Shown here piece after piece: positions 1 to 11,339 of a stretch of 64,000 nt of DNA (within the stretch, counting starts at the first letter, position 1; the number at the start of each line of letters is the position of its first letter). The position numbers and the translations under genes were made by a program. This DNA is from Cupriavidus oxalaticus (GTDB lineage: Bacteria; Pseudomonadota; Gammaproteobacteria; Burkholderiales; Burkholderiaceae), in assembly GCF_004768545.1 (NCBI RefSeq), contig NZ_CP038635.1, positions 1,550,001 to 1,614,000 of the forward strand, in the 5' to 3' direction. Below the pieces are notes generated by a model that ran no database searches, was not told the origin of the DNA, and worked only from the letters and a program-made list of their open reading frames with translations.

Positions 1-815
1 GCCAGCGCCAGGTCCATGTTGTCGCCGCCGAGCATCAGGTGGTTGCCCACGCCAATACGCGTCAACTGCGGCTGCCCGTCCTGCATTTCCACGCGAATCA
101 GCGTAAGGTCGGTGGTGCCGCCACCGACGTCGCAGATCAGCACCAGGCGTGTCTGCGCGAGGTCGGTATCCAGCGTCTGGCGATGATGGAAGAGCCAGTC
201 GTACAACGCGGCCTGCGGCTCTTCAAGCAGCCGCAGTGCGGGCAGCCCGGCCAGGCGCGCGGCCTCGAGCGTCAGCGCGCGCGCGCCTTCGTCGAACGAG
301 GCGGGCACGGTAAGCACCACGTCCTGCTGCTCGAGCGGCGCGTCGGGAAAACGGTGGTTCCAGGCCGCGGCGACGTAGCCCAGGTAGCTCGCGCTGGCGA
401 CCACCGGCGAGATCTTGTCGGCATCGTCGGGGCCGCCCCACGGCAGGATGGGCGCGGTGCGGTCGACCGACGCATGCGACAGCCAGCTCTTGGCGCTGGC
501 GACGAGCCGGCCGGGTACCTGTGCCCCCAGCGTTGTCGCCAGCCGCCCGAACACGGTCCGGCGCGCGGCGGCGCTGGCGGCGGTCTGCCAGGGCAGTTGC
601 AGGTCATCGCCGCTGAGCTCGCCCGGCGCCGCGTGGTAGCGCACCGACGGCAGCAGCGGGCGCGCCGCGACTTCGCCGGGGCTGACCAGCTGGTCGATAT
701 CGAAGACGCGGATATCGTCCGACCCGGCCTTCGCGTAGGCGACAACCGTGTTGCTGGTGCCCAGGTCGATGCCGACGACGTACTGCTGCGCCGGCGCGGG
801 CACTGCCTCAGGCAT
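1..815 (-). CDS. Hsp70-like ATPase, second copy (C-terminus cut by window edge)
   Basis: DnaK-superfamily actin-like ATPase. The N-terminus has the phosphate-1 motif VVGIDLGTSNTVVAY. Further in are a VPASFDEGAR segment, LLEEPQAALYDW, and the phosphate-2 motif ICDVGGGTTDLTLI, then LGGDNMDLALA, all typical of the nucleotide-binding domain. The ATG overlaps the stop of the upstream Hsp70-like gene by eight bases, so the two are translationally coupled. About 271 residues are visible and the frame is open to the window start. It resembles its neighbour throughout and probably arose by tandem duplication. It differs from housekeeping DnaK in sequence, and no DnaJ or GrpE gene is adjacent. The client is unknown. 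Confidence 0.88.
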   Translation of the reverse strand, partial: MPEAVPAPAQQYVVGIDLGTSNTVVAYAKAGSDDIRVFDIDQLVSPGEVAARPLLPSVRYHAAPGELSGDDLQLPWQTAASAAARRTVFGRLATTLGAQVPGRLVASAKSWLSHASVDRTAPILPWGGPDDADKISPVVASASYLGYVAAAWNHRFPDAPLEQQDVVLTVPASFDEGARALTLEAARLAGLPALRLLEEPQAALYDWLFHHRQTLDTDLAQTRLVLICDVGGGTTDLTLIRVEMQDGQPQLTRIGVGNHLMLGGDNMDLAL

Positions 816-2655
816 CGGCGCTGCCGCGCACGTCGAACTCGACCTTCCAGCGCTCGCCGTTGCCGCGTGGCACGGCTTCCAGCTCCAGCGTGCCGGCCTC
901 GGTCACGCGCGCATGCAGCCTGACCGGCACCACTTCACCGGCGGTGCGGCCTTCGGCGGGCAGGGTCGCCTGGATTTCCTCCAGTTCCTGCAGTTCTTCC
1001 GGACCCCAGAAGTCGAGCAGGGTGCCGACCTGGTCCTGCCGGCGCACCGATGAGCCGAAGAAGCGGAAATGCACCGGCTCGCCCACCACCAGGCCGAATT
1101 CCTGCGGCGGCAGCGCGGCATCGGTGCCTTCTTCCATGCCGAACGGTGCCACGCACAGCGCCTGGATCGGCGGCTCGAAGCCGGGCACGGCCGGCATCGA
1201 CGATTCCACCGCGACATAGTAGGAACGCGCGGTGCCGCCACGGATGCGCACGCCCTTGCCGCGCCGCACGTAGCCGTAGTAGGCTGCGCCGCGTGCCACG
1301 GCCAGGTCCAGCTCGGCGCCGCCCAGCAGCCGCGCGGGTGCGGCGCCTTCGCCGGCGAGCCAGCCGTTGAGGGTCTGCAGGATGCGCTCGACCAGCAGTT
1401 CCGACTTGAACACGCCGCCGTTGAACAGCACCGCGGTCGGATGCAAAAAGGTCGCGCCTTCGGGCTGCGCGCCCTGGAAGCCTTCCAGTTCGGCCAGCGC
1501 CGCCACCTGGCGGCCCAGGAACGCGGCCAGGTGGCGCGTGATGGCCGCGTCCTGCGCGTAAGGCAGGCCAAGCTGCGTCAGGCCGGCGCGCGCGCGGCTG
1601 ACCGGGCGGGCCGGGGCGTCGACCTGCGGGAAGAAGCCTTCCAGGATGGTCTGCGTCAGCTCCGCGCGGGTCAGGTCGGTGCGGATCGAGCCGCCGATCA
1701 GCTTCGAGCCGCGGCTCGGCACGACCAGCGGCACGGTATCGGTGGTGGGGTCGGTCAGCAGCGTTTCCTTGGCCGCGCGGCAGGCGTAGGTCAGCGCGCG
1801 CAGCTGCCACGGGTCGGCCTGCGTGCCTTGCGCGGCCAGCTTGCGCGCCACCACGTGGGCCAGCGCCAGGTCCATGTTATCGCCGCCGAGCAGGATATGG
1901 TCGCCCACGGCAACGCGGTGCAGCTCAAGGTTGCCGTCGCGCTCGACCACCGCGATCAGCGACAGGTCGGTGGTGCCGCCGCCGACGTCGACCACCAGGA
2001 TGATGTCGCCGACCTTGACCTGCTTGCGCCACTGGCCGCCGCTTTTCTGGATCCAGCTGTACAGCGCGGCCTGCGGTTCTTCCAGCAGGGTCATGCGCGC
2101 ATAGCCGGCCGCGGCTGCCGCTTCTGCGGTCAGTTCGCGCGCGGCGGGGTCGAACGATGCGGGGATCGTGACGGTGATGTCCTGCTCGCCGAACGGCGCG
2201 TCGGGATGGGCCTGGTCCCAGGCCTCGCGCAGGTGGTTCAGGTAGCGCACCGACGCCTCCAGCGGCGACACGCGCGACACTTCCGGCGGCGCGTCCGCCG
2301 GCAGGATCTGCGCGCGGCGGTCTACGCCGGGGTGGCACAGCCAGCTTTTCGCGCTCGACACCAGCCGGATCGGCGTGGCCGCGCCGCGGGTGCGCGCCAT
2401 TTCGCCCACGGCGAAGTCGCGCTCGGCGGTCCACGGCAGCGCCAGGTCGCCGGGCGACAACTCGCTCGCGTGCGGCAGGTACAGGAAGGAGGGCAGCAGG
2501 TCCAGGTCTTCGACGGCGCCCGGCGCGGTCAGCTGCGTGATGGCCTGGACTTCCTGGCTGGTCTTCTCGCCATCGCTGGCGGCCAGGTCGACGTAGGACA
2601 GCGCGCTGTGGGTGGTGCCCAGGTCGATGCCGATGGCGTAGCGGGCTTCGCTCAT
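808..2655 (-). CDS. Hsp70-like ATPase (DnaK-superfamily)
   Basis: A 615-residue protein with an Hsp70 nucleotide-binding domain: YAIGIDLGTTHSALSYVDL at the start, TIPASFDPAARELT, LLEEPQAALYSWIQ, VVDVGGGTTDLSLI, and LGGDNMDLALAHVVARKLA. The adenosine region is near LFNGGVFKS. The C-terminal 130 residues form a short beta-rich segment in place of the canonical substrate-binding domain and lid. This is the non-DnaK Hsp70-like family often annotated as molecular chaperone or Hsp70 family protein. The ATG overlaps the DUF2760 stop by four bases, and the stop overlaps the next Hsp70 gene, so the three form one operon. It probably acts in the cytoplasm as an ATP-driven chaperone or scaffold. Confidence 0.92.
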   Translation of the reverse strand: MSEARYAIGIDLGTTHSALSYVDLAASDGEKTSQEVQAITQLTAPGAVEDLDLLPSFLYLPHASELSPGDLALPWTAERDFAVGEMARTRGAATPIRLVSSAKSWLCHPGVDRRAQILPADAPPEVSRVSPLEASVRYLNHLREAWDQAHPDAPFGEQDITVTIPASFDPAARELTAEAAAAAGYARMTLLEEPQAALYSWIQKSGGQWRKQVKVGDIILVVDVGGGTTDLSLIAVVERDGNLELHRVAVGDHILLGGDNMDLALAHVVARKLAAQGTQADPWQLRALTYACRAAKETLLTDPTTDTVPLVVPSRGSKLIGGSIRTDLTRAELTQTILEGFFPQVDAPARPVSRARAGLTQLGLPYAQDAAITRHLAAFLGRQVAALAELEGFQGAQPEGATFLHPTAVLFNGGVFKSELLVERILQTLNGWLAGEGAAPARLLGGAELDLAVARGAAYYGYVRRGKGVRIRGGTARSYYVAVESSMPAVPGFEPPIQALCVAPFGMEEGTDAALPPQEFGLVVGEPVHFRFFGSSVRRQDQVGTLLDFWGPEELQELEEIQATLPAEGRTAGEVVPVRLHARVTEAGTLELEAVPRGNGERWKVEFDVRGSADA

Positions 2656-3227
2656 AGCTCGACCTCGGCCGGGGCGATCACGGTGGCGTCATGGCGCTCG
2701 GCCACGCGCGGCAGGCGCACTTCGTCGACCTTCCAGCCGCGGTGGCTGATGCTGCCGTGGAACGGCGCGCTGCCGACCACGTTGCCGGTCAGGCGGATGG
2801 CGGTGGCGTCAAAGCCGTCGGCCACCGTCACGCGGCTGCCTTCGGCTTCCTCGCGCACCGGGCGGATGGTGAAGTGCTCGCGCAGCACCGCGCGGCAGCC
2901 GTCGTGCACCAGGCGGGCGGCGGCGCCGATTTCGGTGTCGGAATAGCGGGCGATGTCTTCCTCGACGAAGTCGACGAAGCGGGCGTCGCGCTGCAGCAGG
3001 CCCAGCAGCTGCAGTGCCGCCACCGGGCTGGCTTCCTTCAGCGTGGGGGCCTCGGGTGCCGCTGCCGGGACCGGTGCGGCGACGGGGGCCGGTGCTGCCG
3101 GCGCGGCGCTCTCGCCGTTGCGCAGCCGCTTGATGCCGGCCGCGAGCTGGCCGTCGCCGAGGATGGCGAAGAAGGTGCCCACGGCAAGCGAAACCCTGCC
3201 GAAGAAAGATAGGTTCGAGTCAGTCAT
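2652..3227 (-). CDS. DUF2760 domain-containing protein
   Basis: A 191-residue protein beginning MTDSNLSFFGRVSLAVGTFF. The N-terminus is hydrophobic and is followed by an Ala/Pro-rich linker (residues about 40-65) and then the DUF2760 domain with QLLGLLQRDARFVDFVEED and HGSISHRGWKVDEVRLP. I chose the ATG at 3227 because CGGGAG lies at a proper distance upstream; a start ten codons earlier lacks such a site. It is the first gene of the operon with two Hsp70-like ATPases. DUF2760 has no established function, but its conserved pairing with such ATPases suggests an adaptor or client role (inference). Confidence 0.85.
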   Translation of the reverse strand: MTDSNLSFFGRVSLAVGTFFAILGDGQLAAGIKRLRNGESAAPAAPAPVAAPVPAAAPEAPTLKEASPVAALQLLGLLQRDARFVDFVEEDIARYSDTEIGAAARLVHDGCRAVLREHFTIRPVREEAEGSRVTVADGFDATAIRLTGNVVGSAPFHGSISHRGWKVDEVRLPRVAERHDATVIAPAEVEL

Positions 3228-3363
3228 GAAAAAGCTCCCGTGGCCCGTCGGGGCCACCCAGACCGGGATTTTGCCCTAACAAGTGTGTCAGCCGGCCAGT
3301 TTGCGGCGAAACGGCCACGGTTGCTTCCCATGCGCCGCCCGGAGCACGCCGGCCGGCCGGAGA

Positions 3364-5337
<1,974 letters not shown>

Positions 5338-5727
5338 TGACTGCTTTTTCCTTCGTGAATGGCAATTCGACGGCAGCGCGCACGCTTCGCGTGCTTCGGG
5401 TCCTGCTGTCGAGGCTAATGAGGGGGTTCGCTATGGCGAGGGGCCGCAACTAGGGGCGCGCCATGGCCTTCGAATCGGGGTCCGGTATTGTACAGCCATT
5501 GGTGCGTCGCAGCACCTTGCAGTCGCAAGGAAGGGACTGTTGACTTGCCGGAACGGCGTATTCGGTGTATGCGCCGGCCCGTTTTTCGGGTGCCCAGAAA
5601 GCCATGAGAGGGCAACATGCGACACATTGATGTCGGCTCCGGAGGCAGATTGCGCTTATAGCTTAGGCGACCCGGCTAAAATCAGGCACGCGGCACGGTT
5701 GGTTGCCGCGTCGAAAAAGGCCCCCGA
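5338..5727. other. Intergenic region between divergent rpoD and the small exported protein gene
   Basis: No coding potential supported on either strand. It must hold the rpoD promoter, but I see no convincing sigma-70 boxes. The only clear structure is the perfect hairpin at 5688-5711 next to the downstream gene. A TAAAAT hexamer at 5677-5682 could be a -10 box for the plus strand, without a good -35. Confidence 0.5.
5688..5711 (+). promoter_or_regulatory. 5'-UTR stem-loop before small exported protein gene
   Basis: A perfect 8-bp inverted repeat, ACGCGGCA and TGCCGCGT, encloses an 8-base loop. It ends 16 bases before the ATG at 5728 and lies just after a TAAAAT hexamer, so if that is the -10 box the hairpin would be at the extreme 5' end of the mRNA. 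Such hairpins can stabilise mRNA or gate the ribosome site; the role here is inference. Confidence 0.4.
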
Positions 5728-5982
5728 ATGCGCATGAACTCCAGAACGATCACGATGGTGCTGCTGCTGGCCGCATGCAGTGTCCCGGCCTACGCGAGCC
5801 TGGCGTCGGACGCGCGCGCGTTCAAGCACAGCGTCAAGGCGGCGGGCAAGCAAGGCGGCCACGCGGTGCGCGATGCGGCGCATGCCGTCGGCCGCGGCGC
5901 CAAGGAAGCCGGCCATGCCGTCGGCGCTGCGACGAAGCAGGGCTGGCATGCGACGAAAAATGCAGTCAAGGGCAACGACTAG
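5728..5982 (+). CDS. Small exported basic protein, function unknown
   Basis: An 84-residue protein. An N-terminal signal peptide (MRMNSRTITMVLLLAACSVP, cleavage likely after AYA at about residue 23) precedes a mature part with four imperfect repeats of the type AxKQGGHAVRDAAHAVGRG (residues 38-80), rich in Ala, His, Lys and Gly. A second ATG two codons in is possible; AAAAAGG upstream serves either. The amphipathic repeats recall small stress-related periplasmic proteins, but I do not recognise a family. It stands alone, divergent from rpoD, and is followed by psuG after three bases, so they could be cotranscribed. Confidence 0.72.
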   Translation: MRMNSRTITMVLLLAACSVPAYASLASDARAFKHSVKAAGKQGGHAVRDAAHAVGRGAKEAGHAVGAATKQGWHATKNAVKGND

Positions 5983-5985
5983 CCA

Positions 5986-6974
<989 letters not shown>

Positions 6975-6978
<4 letters not shown>

Positions 6979-7276
6979 CCGCCAATGCCCCCGCACCGCT
7001 GAATTCCGACGACCTGGCCTGCTTTGTCTGTGTGGCCGCACGGGCAGCATTTCGCGCGCGGCGCTGCGATGCGTCGAATACCGTGTCGATGCGGCTGGTG
7101 GAGAACGGCTGCGCTGCGCCAGGCTGGTGGAGCCGGTGGTGACGCGGCAGGTGGCGCTGGCTACCGCGCGCAACCGGCCGCCGGTGCCGGAGCTGTGGGA
7201 CATCATGCAGACCGTGCGCCAGTCGGTGGGCAATACCGTGATGTCGGGCGCGTGGCCGGGCGCCCGGCTGGTTTGA
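6975..7276 (+). pseudogene. LysR-family regulator remnant
   Basis: The N-terminus MTANAPAPLNSDDLACFVCVA matches the start of LysR-type helix-turn-helix proteins. A frameshift follows: the continuation RTGSISRAAL is in another frame. The rest of the DNA-binding domain and nearly the whole effector domain are missing. The frame then resumes in a typical C-terminal tail (VVTRQVALATARNRPPVPEL to GARLV, stop at 7274). Intact family members are near 300 residues, so about two thirds of the gene has been deleted. The start overlaps psuG by four bases. Confidence 0.6.
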
Positions 7277-7298
7277 TCACCGCATCGCGCCCGCTACC

Positions 7299-7633
7299 TC
7301 AGTCGGCGAATCGGTCCCGCAGTGCCTGAGTGGCCTGGCGCAGCAGCACGTGGTCCAGGCCCACCGCGACGAAGCTGGCGCCCATGTCAAGGTAGCGGCG
7401 CGCGTCGGCCTCGGCCGGTGTCAGCGTGCCGACGGCCTTGCCGGCCTGCCGCGCGGCCCGGAAGATGCGCTCGACTTCGGCCTGCACCTCTGGGTGGTTG
7501 GGATTGCCGAGGTGGTCACCGGGCTGGCCAGCGAGCACCAGCAGCCGATCTGGCGCTGCTGGCCGAGCACGGCGGCACGGAAGGTGTTGGGCAGCGGCGA
7601 ATACGGAGTGCGGGGTTGGTTAGCCGGGGGCAT
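7299..7633 (-). pseudogene. HpaI/GarL-type aldolase remnant with internal deletion
   Basis: Read on the minus strand, the first 40 codons (NTFRAAVLGQQRQIGCWCSLASPVTT) match the N-terminus of class II 2-keto-3-deoxy-sugar acid aldolases. The frame then shifts directly into their C-terminus (DHLGNPNHPEVQAEVERIF, then RRYLDMGASFVAVGLD). The catalytic middle, about 170 residues including the metal-binding and catalytic Arg/His segment, is absent. The remaining 3' frame alone would encode only 79 residues. The intact enzyme would cleave or form 2-keto acids such as 5-keto-4-deoxyglucarate. Confidence 0.7.
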
Positions 7634-7672
7634 GCGGTCTGCTTCCTTTTGGTCGGGGGTGTGAAGTCGTGC

Positions 7673-8764
7673 TCAGCGCGCCAGCCGCGACAGCGGCCCG
7701 GGCGAAGCGCCGCGGACCAACTGCACGCGCGCGGCGGCGTCGTCAAGCTGGGCCAGCGTGCCGCTGTCCACCGGGATGGCTTCGGCACGCTCGCGCCGGC
7801 GATGCCGTTCGGGCTCGCCGGGCAGGGCGATGCCGGCCTGGCCGGCCTGCCGCCGCGACGAGCGGACCCAGTCGGCAAAGGCCTGGACCTCGCCGCCGAA
7901 GCTGGTGCTGGTGCCGAGCCGCTGCGGGTCGAACACGATCGCCAGCATGTTGTTCCATACCGCGTGGCGGTGCGTCAGGGTCTCGGGCCGGATGGTGTGG
8001 CCGCCGGTCACCGCGGCGCCCAGCAGTTCGCACATCACCGCCAGCACATAGCCCTTGTGCTCGCCGAACGCCTGCAGCGCGCCCTGCGCGGCGCCGTCGG
8101 CGGGGAACATCACGTCTGGCCGCGTGGTCGGCGCGCCGTCCGCATCGATCAGGCAGCCGGCGGGCACCTCGATCCCCTTGTTGTGGGCCACGCGCACCTT
8201 GCCGAGCGCGATCGCGCTGGTGGCAAAGTCGAGCACCAGCGGCTCCGCGCCCGCCACCGGCAAGCCGATCGTGAAGGGATTGGTGCCGAAGCGCGCTTCG
8301 CTGCCGCCGTGCGGGGCGACGATGGGCTTGGACAGCACGTTGACAAAGTGGATCGAGATCATGCCGGCCGCGCATGCCTGCTCGGCCCAGTGCCCGACGC
8401 GCCCCAGGTGGTGCGACTGGCGCAGTCCCATCACGCAGACGCCATGCTCCCTGGCCCGGCCGATCGCCAGCGCCATGGCTTCCTCGGTCACCGCCTGGCC
8501 CATGCCGCGGTTGCCGTCCAGGCTCAGCATGCTGCCGCCGTCGTGCAGCACGCTGACGTTGCGGTTGAGCTGCAGCTCGTCGGCCTGCCACGACAGCACG
8601 TACTTGGGGATCATGCCGATGCCGTGCGAGTCGTGCCCGCTCAGGTTGGCGCCGACCAGGTGGTCCGCGGTCAGGCGCGCCTCGCGCGCATCGGAGCCGG
8701 CAGCGAGCCAGAGATCGGTGACCCATTGGTGCAGGGCAGGCGTGGAAATATGGTGTTCGCTCAT
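7673..8764 (-). CDS. Ldh family (malate/L-lactate/ureidoglycolate type) NAD(P)-dependent oxidoreductase
   Basis: A 363-residue member of the LDH2/MDH2 family, which reduces 2-keto acids or cyclic imines with NAD(P)H. Recognisable segments are HDSHGIGMIPKY near residue 44, GNRGMGQAV, and LRQSHHLGRVGHWAEQA with the catalytic His. NPFTIGLPV and VLDFATSAIALGKV follow, then the late GEHKGYVLAVMCELLGA. I chose the ATG at 8764 (MSEHHISTP) over one 23 codons upstream because the family begins here. It is the only intact catabolic gene in a block whose neighbours on both sides are decayed, so its substrate cannot be inferred from context. A sugar-acid or amino-acid route is plausible. Confidence 0.85.
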   Translation of the reverse strand: MSEHHISTPALHQWVTDLWLAAGSDAREARLTADHLVGANLSGHDSHGIGMIPKYVLSWQADELQLNRNVSVLHDGGSMLSLDGNRGMGQAVTEEAMALAIGRAREHGVCVMGLRQSHHLGRVGHWAEQACAAGMISIHFVNVLSKPIVAPHGGSEARFGTNPFTIGLPVAGAEPLVLDFATSAIALGKVRVAHNKGIEVPAGCLIDADGAPTTRPDVMFPADGAAQGALQAFGEHKGYVLAVMCELLGAAVTGGHTIRPETLTHRHAVWNNMLAIVFDPQRLGTSTSFGGEVQAFADWVRSSRRQAGQAGIALPGEPERHRRRERAEAIPVDSGTLAQLDDAAARVQLVRGASPGPLSRLAR

Positions 8765-8849
8765 GTCTGTCTCGAATTGTTCTTGGATGGCGCGCCTTCG
8801 GGGAGGCGAGGCGCGGGCCCGGCGAGCGCACATTCTGGCAGCAATCTAC

Positions 8850-9600
8850 CTGCCGGCGGTTGCCCGGGCCTTGCAATCGCCCTGCGCCTGCACGGCGCCG
8901 ACCGCATCTTCTGCGTGCCGGGCGAGAGCTTCCTCGACGTGCCTGGACGCGCTGTACGACCAGCCCGCCATCGATCTGGTGGTTTGCAAGCATGAGGGCG
9001 CCGCCGCCAACATGGCCGAGGCGGACGGCAAGCTGACCGGCCGCCCGGGCACCTGCTTCGTGACGCGCGGGCCGGGCGCCACCCATGCCGGCATCGGCGT
9101 GCATATCGCGGCGCAGGATTCGACGCCGATGATCCTGTTCGTCGGCCAGATCGCGCGTGGGCACATGGGGCGCGAGGCGTTCCAGGAAGTGGACTACACC
9201 GCCATGTTCGGCGGCATGGCCAAGTGGGTGGCGCAGATCGACGATCCCGAGCGCATCCCGGAACTGGTCGCGCGGGCGTTCCAGTGCGCGACCTCGGGCC
9301 GGCCCGGACCGGTGGTGCTGGCATTGCCCGAAGACATGCTCGACGGCCTGTGCGAATGCGCCGATGCCGCGCCGTACCGGCGTTGCTCACGCCGCCGCGG
9401 CCGCGCCAGCGGCTGGTGCATGTGCATGCCGACAGCGCCGAGCTGGGGCGCGTCTACCAGGCGGAACTGGCGATCCAGGCAGGTATCGGGCAGGGGGCGC
9501 GCATGCTGGCTGCGCTGGACGTGCCTTCGTCCCTGCGCTGGGCGGACTGGACCCGCGCCGCGTCGATGCCTCGACGGCAGGGCATGTTGGCTGTCAGCAG
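8850..9600 (+). pseudogene. Thiamine-diphosphate enzyme (acetolactate-synthase-like) remnant
   Basis: Three plus-strand frames carry consecutive parts of one protein. ALRLHGADRIFCVPGESFLD comes first; one extra C near 8940 shifts to DALYDQPAIDLVVCKHEG through TRGPGATHAGIG, QDSTPMILFVGQ and GPVVLALPEDM. A second shift near 9375 leads into RLVHVHADSAELGRVYQAEL, which belongs well downstream in the family, so a segment is deleted. Nothing of the C-terminal cofactor-binding domain (GDG motif) is found. The coordinates are approximate. The intact enzyme is about 550 residues. Confidence 0.7.
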
Positions 9601-9650
9601 GCGTGGTACTTTGCGCCAGCCGCTGCGCAGGCAGCAGCGGCCGATATCAA

Positions 9651-9959
9651 TCAAGCCGAAGTATTCCGGACGTTCTCGGGCGTTTCCGGCTGTCCGGCCG
9701 GCAGCACCGGTTTGTCGATACGTGCAACAGGCGGCACGGCGTCTGTGGACGGCATGGCGCGGGAGCAATCAATACGCTGGATGATGTCGCCGTTCTTGTC
9801 ATGCACATAGAGCATCGCCTGTCGCTCCACGGCGAGCGAGGTGGCGAGGGCGATGGCGCTGGTCATGTCGAGGCCGACCTGGAGGCGTCCTTCCCCCTCG
9901 GCCGCGATTGCCCAGTGCCCATCGAAAACAACATGCACATTGCAGTTCTGAACCGGCAT
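9651..9959 (-). CDS. DUF2188-like small protein
   Basis: A 102-residue soluble protein. The first 70 residues (VHVVFDGHWAIAAEGEGRLQ, TSAIALATSLAVERQAML, VHDKNGDIIQRIDC) fit the DUF2188 pattern of a short beta strand, helix and a final strand with a His-x-Lys-x-Gly turn. The tail from residue 75 is Pro-rich and probably disordered. The ATG at 9959 has GGAAG seven bases upstream. It is monocistronic and flanked by remnants. The function is unknown. Confidence 0.65.
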   Translation of the reverse strand: MPVQNCNVHVVFDGHWAIAAEGEGRLQVGLDMTSAIALATSLAVERQAMLYVHDKNGDIIQRIDCSRAMPSTDAVPPVARIDKPVLPAGQPETPENVRNTSA

Positions 9960-10428
9960 TGGCTGCTTCCTCCGTGGCGGGGCCAGAGGGACCCCACAAA
10001 CATTGTAGACACTAGCATGGGACTGCCCCGAACGGGTGCGCCCGGAACGCGCGAGATACGTACAGCCAGGTACTGATTCCAGCGTCTCTATGCCCGGCTA
10101 GTTGCTCGCAAGTCCCGTACCCGGCCGCGCTCGACCAGCCATCGCGCGGTGGGCCTTGCCTAGCACTGCTCCGGGAACGAGAGCAGCAGGCGAATTTGAA
10201 AAAATTGCATGAACTGTCCGGGCACGTGTAGCGATTGCGCCGCGACCGCCCGCAGTGTCCAGCGCCGGAATGTTCGTGCCGCCTGTGCCGCAAGAAGCAT
10301 ACGCAAGCCACCGGCGGCACCACTTCATCGCCACCCCCAGCATGCACTTTGCCGTTCCGCCGTTGCCGTCCTACAAATGGAGAATGGGCCGGAAAGGCAT
10401 CGGGCCGCACTTGTCGAGGAGACATATC
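9960..10428. other. Intergenic region upstream of glutamine amidotransferase gene
   Basis: No convincing gene on either strand; the open frames here lack ribosome sites and family resemblance. It holds the upstream regions of the divergent DUF2188 and amidotransferase genes. I see no clear promoter boxes or long palindromes. Confidence 0.4.
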
Positions 10429-11274
10429 ATGTGCCGCTGGCTGGCGTACTCGGGCAGGTCCGTTCCGCTGGAAGCGGTGCTGTTCCAGCCGGAACACTCG
10501 TTGATCGACCAGAGCCTGAATTCAAGGCTCGGCCATACCACTACCAATGGCGACGGCTTCGGCGTGGGCTGGTACGGCAGGCATTCCGAGGTGCCGTTCC
10601 GCTACCGCTGCCTGCATCCGGCATGGAGCGACACCAACCTGCGCGAGACCGCGCGCGCGGTGCGGGCGCCGCTGTTCGTGGCCCATGTGCGCGCGGCCAC
10701 GGGCACGCCTACGCAGGAGACCAACTGCCATCCGTTCCGCTTCGGCCGCTGGCTGTTCGTGCATAACGGGCTGATTCGCGAATATCCGCTGCTGCGGCGC
10801 GACCTGATGATGGCCGTGGCGCCGCACCTGTTCCGCTGGATCGAGGGATCGACCGACTCGGAGGTGATGTTCTTCCTCGCGCTGACCTTCGGGCTGGAGC
10901 GCGACCCCCGTGGCGCGCTGGAGCAGATGGCGGGGCTGATCGAGGAGGTCGGCCATCGCTACGACGTGCAGTTTCCGCTCAACATGACGGTGTGCGTCAC
11001 GGATGGCCAGCAGGTCGTGGCGGTGCGCTATTCGAGCGAGACGGCGTCGCGCTCGCTGTTCCACAGCACCTCGTTCCGGCAGCTGCGCGAGCTGTATCCG
11101 CAGGACCCGCGCATCATCGCCGCCGGCGACGATGCGTTCCTGGTGTTGTCGGAGCCGCTGATCGATGTGCAGGGGGTTTGGGAGGAGATCCCGGAAGCCA
11201 CCATCCTGGTAGCCCGCAATGGCGAGATCGAGCACAAGCGCTTCGTGCCGCGGCTGCCCGAGGTGTCGGCGTAG
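10429..11274 (+). CDS. Class II glutamine amidotransferase (YafJ-like)
   Basis: A 281-residue Ntn-hydrolase of the GATase type 2 family. Cys2 directly after the start (MCRWLAYSG) is the expected nucleophile exposed by Met removal. HTTTNGDGFGVGWYG, VAHVRAATGTPTQETNCHPF and WLFVHNGLIREY are the glutamine-pocket motifs, and STDSEVMFFLAL follows. There is no synthetase domain, so it is a stand-alone glutaminase-type protein whose acceptor is unknown. The ATG at 10429 was chosen because CGAGGAGA sits five to fourteen bases upstream and because Cys must be residue 2. Confidence 0.9.
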   Translation: MCRWLAYSGRSVPLEAVLFQPEHSLIDQSLNSRLGHTTTNGDGFGVGWYGRHSEVPFRYRCLHPAWSDTNLRETARAVRAPLFVAHVRAATGTPTQETNCHPFRFGRWLFVHNGLIREYPLLRRDLMMAVAPHLFRWIEGSTDSEVMFFLALTFGLERDPRGALEQMAGLIEEVGHRYDVQFPLNMTVCVTDGQQVVAVRYSSETASRSLFHSTSFRQLRELYPQDPRIIAAGDDAFLVLSEPLIDVQGVWEEIPEATILVARNGEIEHKRFVPRLPEVSA

Positions 11275-11276
11275 TC

Positions 11277-11312
11277 CTCGAAAACGCGCTCGAAAACGCG
11301 CTCGAAAACGCG
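11277..11312. repeat. Three tandem copies of a 12-bp repeat
   Basis: CTCGAAAACGCG occurs three times head to tail between the convergent amidotransferase and ProQ-family genes. On the minus strand it reads as repeated GTTTTCGAG blocks directly after the hairpin at 11310-11328. Confidence 0.8.
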
Positions 11313-11328
11313 CCTCGCAAGGAGGCGC
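11278..11328 (-). terminator. Probable terminator of the ProQ-family gene
   Basis: A perfect 7-bp stem, GCGCCTC with GAGGCGC and a 5-base loop (11310-11328), lies 11 bases past the ProQ-family stop. On the minus strand it is followed by GTTTTCG and two further copies of the same T-rich block, giving a weak, repeated U tract. Confidence 0.5.
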
Positions 11329-11339
11329 TGGCGCGCTGG

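Noticed and set aside
10012..10497. 161-codon minus-strand frame upstream of the amidotransferase gene
   Set aside because: It overlaps the well-supported amidotransferase start and has no family features.
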